A DNA stretch of 64,000 bases from Alphaproteobacteria bacterium (GCA_023259375.1 JAHFQC010000009.1:31357-95356); one strand, 5' to 3'. Positions 51,782 to 62,733 are shown, numbered from the stretch's first letter. Notes: generated from the sequence alone by a model not told the origin. Made by a program: numbers and translations.

Positions 51782-52540
51782 ATGGAACGGGGGGTACAGA
51801 CCGGAGAGTCCAGTCTGCAGCGGATATGGCGCGGGCTCGTCGATCTCGCCTATCCGCCGCTATGCGTTCTCTGCCGCGAGCCTGTCGCCGATCCCGACAG
51901 CCTCTGTCCGGCGTGCTGGAGCGAACTCCAATTCATCGACGGTCCTGTCTGTGTCCGCTGCGGCCTGCCATTCGAGATCGATGCCGGACCGGGCACCGAA
52001 TGCGGCGCCTGCATCGCCGATCCGCCTAAGTTCGACAAAGCCCGGGCCATCCTTCGCTACGATGACGCCAGCAAGAAGCCCGTATTGGCCTTGAAACACG
52101 CCGACCGTCTCGATCTCGTTCCCGCCTTCGCCAAGTGGCTCGACCGCGCCGGGCGCGAGCTGCTGTCCGAAGCCGACATGATTGTTCCGGTGCCGCTGCA
52201 CCGCATGCGGCTGTGGAAGCGCCGTTACAACCAGTCGGCCGAGCTGGCGCGCGCCCTCAGCCGCCGTTCGGGTCTGCCGCTGGAGCCGCTGGTGCTGGAG
52301 CGGGTGAAGCCGACGCCCAGCCAGGGAACCATGCCGTCGGCCGAGGCGCGGCGGAAGAATGTCGCTGGCGCCTTCCTGGTGCCGAAGCCGATGCGCCCGG
52401 TCGTGAAAGGCCGGCGGGTGCTCCTGATCGACGACGTTCTGACTACGGGGGCCACCGCGAGCGCCTCGGCGCGGGCGCTGAAACGGGCCGGCGCAACGTC
52501 CGTATTCGTCCTGGCGCTGGCACGCGTTGTCCGGGCGTAG
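51782..52540 (+). CDS. ComF family phosphoribosyltransferase
   Basis: CVLCREPVADPDSLCPACWSEL zinc motif and VLLIDDVLTTGATASASARAL PRPP motif. Confidence 0.94.
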   Translation: MERGVQTGESSLQRIWRGLVDLAYPPLCVLCREPVADPDSLCPACWSELQFIDGPVCVRCGLPFEIDAGPGTECGACIADPPKFDKARAILRYDDASKKPVLALKHADRLDLVPAFAKWLDRAGRELLSEADMIVPVPLHRMRLWKRRYNQSAELARALSRRSGLPLEPLVLERVKPTPSQGTMPSAEARRKNVAGAFLVPKPMRPVVKGRRVLLIDDVLTTGATASASARALKRAGATSVFVLALARVVRA

Positions 52541-52563
52541 TTCCATCCTATATAATTGGGGCT

Positions 52564-52815
52564 ATGGCCAAGGTTCGAATCTACACCACCCCGATCTGCC
52601 CTTACTGCGCGCGCGCCAAAGCGCTGCTCAACCGCAAGGGCGTCGAATTCGAAGAGGTGGACGTCTACATGGACGCCGCCGCCCGTAAGGAAATGATGGA
52701 GAAAAGTGGCCGCCGCACGGTGCCGCAGATTTTCATTGGCGACCGTCACATCGGCGGCTGCGACGACCTCCACGCACTGGATGACGAAGGCGGTCTCGAT
52801 CCGCTGCTGCAATGA
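52564..52815 (+). CDS. grxC: Glutaredoxin 3
   Basis: IYTTPICPYCARAKALL, TVPQIFIGDRHIGGCDDLHALD. Confidence 0.96.
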   Translation: MAKVRIYTTPICPYCARAKALLNRKGVEFEEVDVYMDAAARKEMMEKSGRRTVPQIFIGDRHIGGCDDLHALDDEGGLDPLLQ

Positions 52816-53651
52816 TCCGCGCCGCCTGTGTCCAGCTTTGCGCCTCCGACGATGTCGCGGCGAACCTGCGTGATGCGTCCGCTCTGATCCGTGAAGCGCA
52901 CGGGCAGGGTGCCTCATTCATCGCTACGCCCGAGAACACCAATCTGATGGCGGCCGCCAAAGCCGCCAAGCTGGAGAAGACGTTTTCCGAACCCGATGAT
53001 CCATCGCTTCCGGCGTATCGCGCTCTGGCTGAAGAGTTGGGCATTTGGCTGCTGATCGGCTCTTTGGCGATCAAGGTCAGCGACAGCAAGACTGCCAACC
53101 GTTCGTTTCTGATTGCGCCGGACGGCGCCATCGCCGCGCGCTACGACAAGATCCATCTTTACGATGTCGATCTGGCGAACGGCGAGCGTTACCGCGAGTC
53201 CAACACCGTCGCCGGTGGCGATCGCGCCGTGACCGCCGATCTGCCGTTCGGGCGCATCGGTCTGACGGTGTGTTACGACCTGCGCTTCCCGCATCTCTAT
53301 CGGACTCTGGCGCATCAAGGCGCGTTTCTCCTGACTGTACCCGCCGCCTTCACCGAAATGACGGGCAAGGCGCACTGGCATGTGCTGCTACGCGCCCGCG
53401 CCATCGAAAATGGCGCCTTCGTCCTGGCCCCGGCGCAATGCGGCACCCACCCCAACGGGCGGCGCACCTATGGACACTCGCTGATTGTCTCGCCCTGGGG
53501 CGAGATTTTGGCCGAAGCGGAGGACGAACCGGGCATAATCCTGGCCGATATCGATCCCGCCCGGTCGGCGGCGGCGCGGGCGCAGATACCAAGTCTTTGC
53601 CATGATCGCGCCTTCGGGTTAGGTGATCGTGCGGACCTTGCGGAAGGCTAG
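52812..53651 (+). CDS. Carbon-nitrogen hydrolase (Nit-type) family protein
   Basis: FIATPENTNLM (Glu), RYDKIHLYDVDL (Lys), GLTVCYDLRFPHLYRTLAHQGA (Cys); ATGA overlap with grxC. Confidence 0.94.
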   Translation: MIRAACVQLCASDDVAANLRDASALIREAHGQGASFIATPENTNLMAAAKAAKLEKTFSEPDDPSLPAYRALAEELGIWLLIGSLAIKVSDSKTANRSFLIAPDGAIAARYDKIHLYDVDLANGERYRESNTVAGGDRAVTADLPFGRIGLTVCYDLRFPHLYRTLAHQGAFLLTVPAAFTEMTGKAHWHVLLRARAIENGAFVLAPAQCGTHPNGRRTYGHSLIVSPWGEILAEAEDEPGIILADIDPARSAAARAQIPSLCHDRAFGLGDRADLAEG

Positions 53652-53687
53652 GTTTGGGCGGAAAATTCGCGGGAAAAGGGTTAGGGC

Positions 53688-53942
53688 GTGATCGTCTATA
53701 CGGTGAAATGCGCGAACGGCCACGAGTTCGAAGGCTGGTTCGGTTCAAGTTCGTCGTTCGAGCGTGAAGTTGCGGCAGGCGAGGTGCCATGTCCCACTTG
53801 CGGTTCGACCAAGATCGAAAAGGCCCCGATGGCACCAGCCGTAGCTGGTACCAGGGGCCCGAGCGTCCCCGCTGGATGTCCGATGTCGGGCGGTTCGGAA
53901 GCGCCGCCGTGCGCCGGCCATTGCGGGTGTTTCCCGGGGTAA
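53688..53942 (+). CDS. Short DUF1178-like zinc-ribbon protein with Cys-rich tail
   Basis: MIVYTVKCANGHEFEGWFGSSSSF...CPTCGSTKIEKAPMAPAVAGT then CPMSGGSEAPPCAGHCGCFPG. Confidence 0.75.
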   Translation: MIVYTVKCANGHEFEGWFGSSSSFEREVAAGEVPCPTCGSTKIEKAPMAPAVAGTRGPSVPAGCPMSGGSEAPPCAGHCGCFPG

Positions 53943-53946
53943 GGCC

Positions 53947-54363
53947 ATGATTGCCTACAGCCTCAAATGCGCCAAAGGACACCAGTTCGACGGCTGGTTC
54001 GCATCGAGCGGCGCGTTCGACGACCAGTCGGCCGCCGGGCTGATCGTGTGCCCGGAATGCGCCTCCACCAAAATCGAGAAGGCGCCGATGGCGCCTGCTG
54101 TCGCGGGTACCAAGCGAACCACGCTGGCTGCCGAGGAGCGCAAGAAGGTTCGCCAGTTCGTGGCGGGCATGAAGAAGTACATCAAGGAGAACGCCGATTA
54201 CGTCGGCAAGTCGTTCCCTGAAGAAGCGCGCAAAATCCATTACGGTGAAGTCGAAGAGCACCACATCTACGGCGAAGCCAGTCTCGACGAAGCCGCAGAG
54301 CTGATCGAGGAAGGCGTTGAAATCGCCTCTCTGCCGCCGGATCTGGACGAGGAGACGAATTGA
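53947..54363 (+). CDS. DUF1178 family protein
   Basis: MIAYSLKCAKGHQFDGWFASSGAF...CPECASTKIEKAPMAPAVAGT...KKYIKENADYVGKSFPEEARKIHYGEVEEHHIYGEAS. Confidence 0.9.
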   Translation: MIAYSLKCAKGHQFDGWFASSGAFDDQSAAGLIVCPECASTKIEKAPMAPAVAGTKRTTLAAEERKKVRQFVAGMKKYIKENADYVGKSFPEEARKIHYGEVEEHHIYGEASLDEAAELIEEGVEIASLPPDLDEETN

Positions 54364-54737
54364 TGCGGTATGGCGCCGTTGCTCTGCTTCTGCTGACGAC
54401 CGCCGCCAGTGCCGCCAGCGATCCTCTGACCGATCCCGATCTTGTCGCGCGCGCCAATTCCGTGATGAGCATGAAGGAAGCCCCCGTCGACCGTATGCTC
54501 GGTCTGCATAAAGGCACGCCGGTGATCGTCGATGTGCGTTGCGGCGACGTCTGTCCGCAATACACCGTGCGCATCATCCGCTACAGGATCGATCCCGGCC
54601 CCGCTTGCGTGAATCTCGGCGGCGATACCGCGACCATCGGCGTGCCAATGGGCCTCGTCACGCGCCCGCAATCCTTCTGCATCCCGCACGTTCTGTATGG
54701 GAAGCAGATGTACACGGATCAGCCGTATCGGAAGTGA
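54360..54737 (+). CDS. Secreted hypothetical protein
   Basis: 125 aa, signal peptide, ATGA overlap with upstream DUF1178 CDS. Confidence 0.6.
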   Translation: MMRYGAVALLLLTTAASAASDPLTDPDLVARANSVMSMKEAPVDRMLGLHKGTPVIVDVRCGDVCPQYTVRIIRYRIDPGPACVNLGGDTATIGVPMGLVTRPQSFCIPHVLYGKQMYTDQPYRK

Positions 54738-54765
54738 GCCGCGCCGCTCGCATCAAACAACTCTG

Positions 54766-55506
54766 TCAGCGTCCCGCCACCACCATGTAATTCACGTCGG
54801 TATCGCCCGACAGGCTCCACGACCATGAGATCGGATTGAAGCTCACGCCTTGCGTCTGCTTCACGCTCAGCCCCGCGTCTTTCAGCAGTCCGATCAGCCG
54901 GTCCGGTTCGACGAAGCGGTTCCAGTCGTGGGTGCCCGGCGGCAGCCAGCGCAGCACGTACTCGACGCCGATCTTGGCCAGTGCCAGCGACTTGAGGGTT
55001 TTATTCAAAGTCGCCACGAACATCAGTCCGCCCGGCTTCACCAGCCGCCCGCAGGCGTTGAGATACCCCGGCAGGTCGGCGACGTGCTCGACCACTTCCA
55101 TGTTGAGGACGACGTCGAACGCGAGCCCGGCCTCTGCCAGCGATTCGGCCGTCGTGACCCGGTAATCGATGCCAAGCCCGGACGCGGCCGCGTGGGTCAT
55201 GGCGGTCTTGACGTTCTTTTCCGAGGCGTCCGCCCCGGTCACCGCAAACCCCAGCCGGGTCATCGGTTCGGCCAGGAGGCCGCCGCCGCAGCCGATGTCG
55301 AGCAGCGTCAGGCCGTCGAACGGGCGCAATCCGGTCCGTCCGAAGTGCTTGGCCGCGGTTTCGCGGATGAATTGCAGCCGGACGGGGTTGAATTTGTGCA
55401 ACGGGGCGAATTTTCCCGCCGGATCCCACCATTCGGCGGCCATGGCAGAAAATTTCGCGACCTCAGCGGGGTCAATGGAGGCGGAAGATGGGGCTGTTTC
55501 GGTCAT
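54766..55506 (-). CDS. ubiG: Ubiquinone biosynthesis 3-O-methyltransferase
   Basis: [87 protein letters not shown]. Confidence 0.96.
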   Translation of the reverse strand: MTETAPSSASIDPAEVAKFSAMAAEWWDPAGKFAPLHKFNPVRLQFIRETAAKHFGRTGLRPFDGLTLLDIGCGGGLLAEPMTRLGFAVTGADASEKNVKTAMTHAAASGLGIDYRVTTAESLAEAGLAFDVVLNMEVVEHVADLPGYLNACGRLVKPGGLMFVATLNKTLKSLALAKIGVEYVLRWLPPGTHDWNRFVEPDRLIGLLKDAGLSVKQTQGVSFNPISWSWSLSGDTDVNYMVVAGR

Positions 55507-55581
55507 GACGCCTTATATCGCACCTCCAGAGGCTTAGGGAGGGAACGGACGGGTTGAGCCGCCCGAAAACGGCGGTTATGT

Positions 55582-56841
55582 ATGACGCAACAAACGCATC
55601 GTAACACGGGCAGGGCCATGGCGAAGATTGCGATGAAATTCGGCGGGACGTCGGTTGCCGACCTGGATCGCATCCGCAACGTCGCCAAACTGGTCAAGAA
55701 AGAGGTCGACCGCGGCAATCAGGTCGCCGTGGTGGTGTCGGCCATGGCCGGCGAGACCAACAAGCTGGTCAAGCTGATCAACGAGCTCGACCCGCAATAT
55801 GACCCCAAGGAATACGACACCGTGGTCGCCTCGGGCGAACAGGTGACCTGCGGCCTGCTGGCGATCGCGCTCGGGGCCATGGGCGTCAAGGCGCGCTCCT
55901 TCCTCGGCTGGCAAATGCCGATGAAGACCTCCGCGATGCACGCATCGGCCCGGATCGAAGACGTGCCGCCGGACAACCTGAACGCCTGCCTCGCCTCCGG
56001 CACGGTGGCCGTGATCGCCGGCTTCCAGGGCGTTGCGGAAGGCGAACGCATCTCGACGCTCGGCCGCGGCGGGTCCGATACCTCGGCGGTTGCCGTTGCG
56101 GCGGCGATCAAGGCCGATCTTTGCGACATCTACACCGACGTCGACGGCGTCTACACCACCGACCCGCGCATCACCTCGAAAGCGCGCCGGATGGAAAAGA
56201 TCGCCTTCGAGGAAATGTTGGAAATGGCTTCGCTGGGCGCCAAAGTCTTGCAGACGCGCTCGGTGGAAATCGCTATGCAACACCGCGTGCCCGTCCGGGT
56301 TTTGTCGACGTTCGACCCCGACGCGGGCGGCACGCTTCTGTGCGACGAGGAAGACATCGTGGAAAAGAAACCGGTCACCGGCATCGCCTATTCGCGCGAC
56401 GAAGCGAAGATTTCGCTGATGAAGATTCCGGACCATCCCGGCATCGCCGCCGCCATTTTCGGCCCCTTGGCCGACGCCGGCATCAATGTCGACATGATCG
56501 TGCAGAACATCTCGGACGACGGCAAACGCACCGATCTGACCTTCACGTGCCCGCGGACCGAACTGGCGCGCGCCCTGAAGTCGCTGGAAGACGCGGCGGA
56601 AGCCATCGGCTATCGCGAGATCACCTCCGACGCCAACATGGCGAAGATCTCGATCATCGGCATCGGCATGCGCGCCCATCCCGGCGTGGCACAGAAGATG
56701 TTCAAGACGCTGTCGGAGAAGGGCATCAACATCTCGGTGATCTCGACATCCGAGATCAAGGTCAGCGTGCTGATCCCCGAGGAATACGTCGAACTGGCCG
56801 TTCGCGCGCTGCATTCGGCTTACGAATTGGACGTTGCATGA
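55582..56841 (+). CDS. lysC: Aspartate kinase
   Basis: IAMKFGGTSVADLDRIRNVA, LGRGGSDTSAVAVAAAIKADLCDIYTDVDGVYTTDPRI and two ACT domains. Confidence 0.97.
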   Translation: MTQQTHRNTGRAMAKIAMKFGGTSVADLDRIRNVAKLVKKEVDRGNQVAVVVSAMAGETNKLVKLINELDPQYDPKEYDTVVASGEQVTCGLLAIALGAMGVKARSFLGWQMPMKTSAMHASARIEDVPPDNLNACLASGTVAVIAGFQGVAEGERISTLGRGGSDTSAVAVAAAIKADLCDIYTDVDGVYTTDPRITSKARRMEKIAFEEMLEMASLGAKVLQTRSVEIAMQHRVPVRVLSTFDPDAGGTLLCDEEDIVEKKPVTGIAYSRDEAKISLMKIPDHPGIAAAIFGPLADAGINVDMIVQNISDDGKRTDLTFTCPRTELARALKSLEDAAEAIGYREITSDANMAKISIIGIGMRAHPGVAQKMFKTLSEKGINISVISTSEIKVSVLIPEEYVELAVRALHSAYELDVA

Positions 56842-56859
56842 TGATGGAGTGCGACTGAC

Positions 56860-59127
56860 ATGGCACCCGTTGCAGCCGCCGGTCCTCGGACGCTGCTGCG
56901 GCGGTTGCGCGAGATCATGGCCGAGCAGACGAGCGCGCAGACGCGCCTCGACAAGCTGGTCACGGTCATCGCCGCCAACATGGTCGCCGAAGTCTGTTCG
57001 ATTTATCTGAGACGCGCCGGCCGTTCGCTGGAACTGTTCGCCACTGAAGGCCTGAACGCAGCGGCCGTTCACAACACCCGCATGCGGGCGGGCGAAGGCC
57101 TGGTCGGCCTGGTGGTGGAGACCGGCGATCCGGTCAACCTGTCGGACGCTCCCAGCCATCCGAAATTTTCCTATCGCCCGGAAACCGGCGAAGATCCGTA
57201 CCACTCCTTCCTTGGCGTGCCGATCGTCCGTGGCGGGCAGGTGTTCGGCGTGCTCACGGTGCAGAACCGGGCCTCGCGCACTTATGCCGAAGAGGAAGTC
57301 GAAGCGCTGCAGACCGTCGCCATGGTGCTGGCGGAAGTGGTGGCGCAAGGCGTTCTGTTCAACGTCGCCGAACTCGACGAGCCCGAACTGTCGCCCGACA
57401 AGCCGCGCAAATTCGCCGGCGAGGGATTGGCGGAAGGCGTCGCGGTCGGCCATGTCGTGCTGCACGAGCCGCGCGTCAAAGTCGAACGCATGATCGCCGA
57501 CGATCCGTCGGTCGAACTGGCGCGTCTCGAGGAAGCGATTTCCAAGCTGCGTGAATCCGTCGATCGCATGCTGGATTCCGGCGAGCTCGATCTTACCGGC
57601 GAAAGCCGCGAGGTGATCGAGACCTATCGCCTGTTCGCCCACGATGCCGGCTGGCGCCAGAAGATGCGCGATGCCATCCGCTCCGGTCTCACCGCCGAAG
57701 CCGCAGTGGAGCGCTGGCAGGACGAGATGCGCTTGCGCCTCTCCAAAATTCCCGATCCGCTGCTGCGCGAGCGGGCCCACGATCTCGACGATCTGGCGAG
57801 GCGGCTGCTCCGGCATCTGGTTGGCGAAATCGGCCATCGCGGCCAGGACCTGCCGGATGACTCGATCCTCGTAGCGCGTGGCATGGGTCCGGCGGAGCTG
57901 CTCGATTACCGCCGCGATCGCGTGATCGGCTTGGTGCTGGAGGAGGCGGCCACCACCTCGCATGTGGCGATCGTTGCCCGTGCGTTGGGCCTGCCGCTGG
58001 TCAGCGACTGCAAAGGTCTCGCCGACGCCGCCCGTGGCGGCGACATGATGGTGCTCGACGGCGAGTCCGGCGAAGTGCACCTGCGGCCGGCCGAGGAGAT
58101 CGTCCACGCCTTCGTCGCCAAGCGGACCTTGCGCGAGCACCGTGTCGCCCAGTTCGCCACCATCCGCGACCTTCCCGCCGAGACCAAGGACGGGGTCCGC
58201 ATCAAGCTGATGATGAACGCGGGCCTGCTGCTCGATATGCCGCACCTCGCGGAATCGGGCGCCGACGGCATCGGTCTGTTCCGGACCGAGATCCAGTTCA
58301 TGGTCGGCGACAACATGCCGAAATTGCAGCACCAGGCCGATTTCTACCGGGAGGTGATGGATACTGCCGGGGACAAGCCGGTGACGTTCCGCACCCTCGA
58401 TCTCGGCGGCGACAAGGTTCTGCCCTATGCCCGATTCGAGCGCGAGGAGAACCCGGCCATGGGCTGGCGTGCGATCCGTATCGCGCTCGATCGCCCGGCT
58501 TTGCTGCGCTACCAGGTACGCGCCCTGATTGCAGCAGCTGCGGGCAGGGTGCTGCGAATCCTGCTGCCGATGATCAGTTCCGTGGCCGAATTCAACGCCG
58601 CCCGCGCCCTGGTAGACCGGGAAATCGAGCGCGCCCGCCTGTTGGGCCAGCGTCAGCCGCGGCAGGTCAAGGTCGGGGCCATGCTGGAGGTGCCGTCGCT
58701 CGCGTTCATGCTGCCCCAGCTCATGCGCAGCGCCGACTTTGTTTCGATCGGTTCCAACGACTTGTTGTCGTTCGCGTTTGCCGCCGATCGCACCAACCCG
58801 CGGGTGTCGCGCCGCTACGACCCGCTCAATCCCGCCACGCTCAGCATGATTCGCCAGATCGTTCAGAGCGCCAAGGAAACCGGCGGGGAACTGTCCCTCT
58901 GCGGCGAATTGGCGGGTCGGCCGCTTGATGCTATGGCATTGATTGGATTGGGAATTCGCAAGCTGTCGATGTCGCCTGGCAACATCGGTCCGGTCAAAAT
59001 GATGATCCGGAGTCTCAATTACAGCGAGATCAGCCAGTATGTGGATAAGCTCTGCGGGCGGGCCGATCACTCGCTGCGGGCCCGGCTGATCGGCTTCGCG
59101 GCGGAACGCGGTGTGATCCTGAAATAG
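56860..59127 (+). CDS. ptsP: Phosphoenolpyruvate-protein phosphotransferase PtsP (GAF + EI)
   Basis: N-terminal GAF domain, TSHVAIVARALGLPLV (phospho-His), GADGIGLFRTEIQFM, CGELAGRP. Confidence 0.94.
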   Translation: MAPVAAAGPRTLLRRLREIMAEQTSAQTRLDKLVTVIAANMVAEVCSIYLRRAGRSLELFATEGLNAAAVHNTRMRAGEGLVGLVVETGDPVNLSDAPSHPKFSYRPETGEDPYHSFLGVPIVRGGQVFGVLTVQNRASRTYAEEEVEALQTVAMVLAEVVAQGVLFNVAELDEPELSPDKPRKFAGEGLAEGVAVGHVVLHEPRVKVERMIADDPSVELARLEEAISKLRESVDRMLDSGELDLTGESREVIETYRLFAHDAGWRQKMRDAIRSGLTAEAAVERWQDEMRLRLSKIPDPLLRERAHDLDDLARRLLRHLVGEIGHRGQDLPDDSILVARGMGPAELLDYRRDRVIGLVLEEAATTSHVAIVARALGLPLVSDCKGLADAARGGDMMVLDGESGEVHLRPAEEIVHAFVAKRTLREHRVAQFATIRDLPAETKDGVRIKLMMNAGLLLDMPHLAESGADGIGLFRTEIQFMVGDNMPKLQHQADFYREVMDTAGDKPVTFRTLDLGGDKVLPYARFEREENPAMGWRAIRIALDRPALLRYQVRALIAAAAGRVLRILLPMISSVAEFNAARALVDREIERARLLGQRQPRQVKVGAMLEVPSLAFMLPQLMRSADFVSIGSNDLLSFAFAADRTNPRVSRRYDPLNPATLSMIRQIVQSAKETGGELSLCGELAGRPLDAMALIGLGIRKLSMSPGNIGPVKMMIRSLNYSEISQYVDKLCGRADHSLRARLIGFAAERGVILK

Positions 59128-59375
59128 GCGGAGGCAATGGACGGCTTCTGCAAACCGGAATAGGTCACAGGCGTGTGCGTTGCAGAATGTCGCGGTTTCA
59201 TCAACGACGGCGTGCAACGTGCGATCACCGCAGTCGTCCGATCGACGTACTTGTACTAACCGTAAAATCCTTTATTTCCGTGGCTTGACGAAGCGATATA
59301 AGTTACTAATGGAAGCAACGGGATAGTTACTGCTGCGCGCCCGTATGGCGGCGTATTTCAGGTACTTTTCACCCT

Positions 59376-60449
59376 ATGACAAAAGTCACGCGGCTCACCC
59401 TCGACAATGACGGCGCTCTCGAGCGCAGGCGCATCCATCTGCGCGAAATCTCCGACGATATCGACGCGCCACTGGACACGGTGGGCCAGGACCTGCGGAC
59501 CGCACGGTTGCGCCGCGGCGATGACCTCGCGGCAGTGTCGCGCGTCCTGAAGATCCGCAAGGACCATCTCGAAGCCCTCGAAGAGGACCGCGTCGAAGCG
59601 CTGCCGGGCCGCACTTATGCGGTTGGCTTCATTCGTTCGTATGCGGATTATCTCGGACTCGATGCGGTACAGTGCGTCGAACGCTATAAGGCCGAAATCG
59701 CCGGCCGCGCCGATCCCACTGTGCAGCCGATCACCGTGATCGACGAAGACGCCGAACATCGCATGCCGCACGGCTGGAAGATCATGGCCGTGGCCGTCGT
59801 CATCCTGGTCCTGATCGGCGCCTATCAGGTCGCCGCATCGGTCGATCGCATGATGAACGAGAAGACGGTCGAGCCGGTGCCGACGATGGTGAATCGTCCG
59901 GTCGCCCATAAGCCGATCGTGAAACCGGTTGAGCAGCCTGCGCCGCCGCCTGCCGCAACGGCTCCGGACGGACAGGTCACGCCTGACGGCACCGCACCCG
60001 CGAATGCTGCAGTTCCGGGACAGACTCCCACCACCGGTCAGACACCGGCTGCGACGCAGCCTGGAACGCCCGCACCTCAAGCCGCTGCCGTTCCGCCGCC
60101 GCCCGTCGTCGCTCCGCCGCTCCCGCAGGGGCAAGTCTACGGCGCCACCAACAGAAGCGCCCGCGTCGTCCTCAGGGCCCGCGATTCCGTGCGCATCCTT
60201 GTGCTCGGTCACATCGGCGCCGACGGCAGGCCCGTCGTGTATCAGAACCGCCTGCTGAAGGCGGGCGACAGCTATCGCGTGCCGAATATCCCCGGCGTCA
60301 CATTAACCACATCGAATGCCGGGGCAATTCAGGTCGAACTCGACGGCGGTGTTGCCGGCGTCGCCGGAAAGTCACAGGAAACCGCCGAACTGATTTCGCT
60401 CGATCCGCAGTCGATTATGGATCGCAATGGTGGTAACCACGGCAGGTAA
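59376..60449 (+). CDS. RodZ-like helix-turn-helix membrane protein (DUF4115 C-terminus)
   Basis: [61 protein letters not shown], one TM, Pro/Ala-rich linker, C-terminal beta domain. Confidence 0.85.
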   Translation: MTKVTRLTLDNDGALERRRIHLREISDDIDAPLDTVGQDLRTARLRRGDDLAAVSRVLKIRKDHLEALEEDRVEALPGRTYAVGFIRSYADYLGLDAVQCVERYKAEIAGRADPTVQPITVIDEDAEHRMPHGWKIMAVAVVILVLIGAYQVAASVDRMMNEKTVEPVPTMVNRPVAHKPIVKPVEQPAPPPAATAPDGQVTPDGTAPANAAVPGQTPTTGQTPAATQPGTPAPQAAAVPPPPVVAPPLPQGQVYGATNRSARVVLRARDSVRILVLGHIGADGRPVVYQNRLLKAGDSYRVPNIPGVTLTTSNAGAIQVELDGGVAGVAGKSQETAELISLDPQSIMDRNGGNHGR

Positions 60450-60471
60450 GAGTCCTGACGAAAAGGTTGCC

Positions 60472-61593
60472 ATGAGCGAGCGCACGTATCGCGAAATCCA
60501 TCGGCGTAAGAGCCGGCAAATCCATGTCGGTCCTGTTGCCATTGGCGGTGATGCGCCGATCAGTGTGCAGACCATGACCAACACGGTCACGGCCGATGCC
60601 AAGGCGACCATCGATCAGATCCGTCGCGTGGAAGAGGCCGGCGCCGACATCGTGCGCGTCTCGTGCCCCGATGAAGACGCCACCGCGGCGATGAAGGCGA
60701 TCTGTAAGGCCGCCACCATTCCGATCGTTGCTGACATTCATTTCCACTACAAGCGCGCCATCGAGGCGGCGGAAGCGGGCGCCGCGTGCCTGCGCATCAA
60801 CCCGGGCAATATCGGCTCGGCCGATCGCGTGCGCGAAGTGGTGAAAGCCGCCAAGGATCACGGCTGCGCCATTCGTATCGGCGTCAATGCCGGATCGCTC
60901 GAAAAAGAGCTGATGGAGAAGTACGGCGAACCGTGTCCCGAGGCGATGGTGGAAAGCGCGCTCACTCACGCCCGCATTCTCGATGACAACGATTTTCGCG
61001 AATACAAGATTTCGGTGAAGGCCTCCGACGCGTTCCTCGCGGTCGCGTCCTATCGCGCCTTGGCTGAAGCGATCGACTGCCCGCTGCATCTCGGCATCAC
61101 CGAGGCCGGCGGTCTCATCACCGGCACAGTGAAGTCGGCGATCGGCATGGGCAATCTGTTGTGGGCCGGCATCGGCGATACCATCCGCGTGTCGCTGTCG
61201 GCGCCTCCCGAAGAAGAAGTGCGCGTCGGCTTCGACATTCTGAAGTCGCTGGGCCTTCGTTCGCGCGGCGTGAACATCATTTCGTGCCCGTCTTGCGCCC
61301 GCCAGGGCTTCGACGTGATCAACACGGTGAAGACGCTGGAAGACCGTTTGAAGCACATCACCACGCCGATGAGCCTTTCGATCATCGGCTGCGTCGTCAA
61401 CGGACCGGGCGAAGCGCTGGGGACCGATATCGGTTTCACTGGCGGCGGCGCCGGCAAGGGCCACGGCCAGATTTATCTCAACGGCAAGCCGGTCTACCGG
61501 ATCCAGAATCCGGACCTGATCGAGCACGTCGTCGAGTTGGTCGAGAAGAAAGCGGCCGAGATCGAAGCCGCACACAACACCGCCGGCAAATAG
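60472..61593 (+). CDS. ispG: 4-hydroxy-3-methylbut-2-enyl diphosphate synthase
   Basis: [56 protein letters not shown] and CVVNGPGEA; start likely ATG 60472. Confidence 0.96.
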   Translation: MSERTYREIHRRKSRQIHVGPVAIGGDAPISVQTMTNTVTADAKATIDQIRRVEEAGADIVRVSCPDEDATAAMKAICKAATIPIVADIHFHYKRAIEAAEAGAACLRINPGNIGSADRVREVVKAAKDHGCAIRIGVNAGSLEKELMEKYGEPCPEAMVESALTHARILDDNDFREYKISVKASDAFLAVASYRALAEAIDCPLHLGITEAGGLITGTVKSAIGMGNLLWAGIGDTIRVSLSAPPEEEVRVGFDILKSLGLRSRGVNIISCPSCARQGFDVINTVKTLEDRLKHITTPMSLSIIGCVVNGPGEALGTDIGFTGGGAGKGHGQIYLNGKPVYRIQNPDLIEHVVELVEKKAAEIEAAHNTAGK

Positions 61594-61727
61594 GCGTCCG
61601 TTGCATCGTCCAGAACATTTCTCCGTAAGCGGTTGGCTCGCGGAGAAATGAACTGCCGGCGCCACGCCGATCCTGTTAGCATGCTTCCGTGGCGACGCCG
61701 CCAACGAGAGTCGCCTTGGGGGAGAAC

Positions 61728-62669
61728 ATGCTGTCCAGGATTGCCATGCCGCGCCGGCAATTGCTCGGCTGTGGACTTGCTTCGCTTGCCTTGGCCGGGG
61801 CAGGGCATGCCGAGAACCAGGGCTTCGAGCCGCTGCCGGCGCAGGTCAAAATCAAGGACCGCCAGTTGACCACGGCCGTCCGCATCAACGGCAAAGGCCC
61901 GTTCCATTTCATCGTCGACACCGGTGCCGACAGCAGCGTGATCGCCGATGACGTCGCCAAGGCTCTGCATTTGCCGGTCGGCCGCAACGTGATGGTGCAG
62001 GGGATCATCCGTACCCTGCAGGCGCCGAGTGTCCCCGTAGCCGATCTGCGTTTCGGTTCGGCGGTGCATACCGATCTTGAACTGCCGGTGCTGCCGCGCG
62101 CCCTGCTCAAGGCCGACGGCTTCCTTGGTCTCGACGCCATCGGCCGCAATCGCGTGGTGTTCGATTTCAAGAAACGGACATTACGGGTCATCGACAGCCT
62201 GCCATCGTATTGGGTGGAACACGCCAACACCGAGACGTTGATCGCCGCACCTGGGAATGACGGGCATCTGCGTTCGATGGCGTGCCGCGTCGACGGCGTC
62301 GTCACCACCGCGTTTATCGACACGGGTGCGGAGGTATCGGCCGGTAACGAGGCGTTGCGCCGCGCGCTGTCCACCGGCCGCACCAACAACGAGCGCGATA
62401 TCGAACTGACCGGCGTCACCGGCGGCAGCCGGATGGGCAAGGTGGCCAAGGTCGACACCATCCTGTTCGGCAATCTTGAATTCTCCGGTTGCGAAATCGC
62501 CACCGCCGACCTCGACGTGTTCCGCATCTGGGGGCTCGCGGACGAGCCGGCGCTCTTGATCGGGCTCAATTTCCTGCGCGAATTCCAGACCGTCTCGATC
62601 GATTACGGGCGCAAGGAATTCCGCCTGAAACTGGCGTCGAGCGAGTGGGTCGACCGCAAGCGCGGCTGA
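61728..62669 (+). CDS. Aspartyl (retropepsin-like) protease family protein, exported
   Basis: Two DTG motifs (FIVDTGADSSVIADDVAKAL; AFIDTGAEVSAGNEALRR); N-terminal RRQLLGCGLASLALAGAGHA export signal; start placed at ATG 61728. Confidence 0.82.
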   Translation: MLSRIAMPRRQLLGCGLASLALAGAGHAENQGFEPLPAQVKIKDRQLTTAVRINGKGPFHFIVDTGADSSVIADDVAKALHLPVGRNVMVQGIIRTLQAPSVPVADLRFGSAVHTDLELPVLPRALLKADGFLGLDAIGRNRVVFDFKKRTLRVIDSLPSYWVEHANTETLIAAPGNDGHLRSMACRVDGVVTTAFIDTGAEVSAGNEALRRALSTGRTNNERDIELTGVTGGSRMGKVAKVDTILFGNLEFSGCEIATADLDVFRIWGLADEPALLIGLNFLREFQTVSIDYGRKEFRLKLASSEWVDRKRG

Positions 62670-62733
62670 AGCGTCTTGCCGGTTTGGGCCCGGCCACTCA
62701 TACTGCGCCCTTGGGGACATCGGGGCTGTGCGG

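Noticed and set aside
55576-59217. 1213-aa minus-strand ORF
   Set aside because: Antisense to lysC and ptsP, which have unmistakable family motifs; long antisense ORFs are expected from GC-rich codon usage. The translation has no recognisable domain.
59275-59345. Possible sigma70 promoter (ttgacg...tataag) upstream of the RodZ-like gene
   Set aside because: Spacing between the candidate boxes is wrong for a standard -35/-10 pair.
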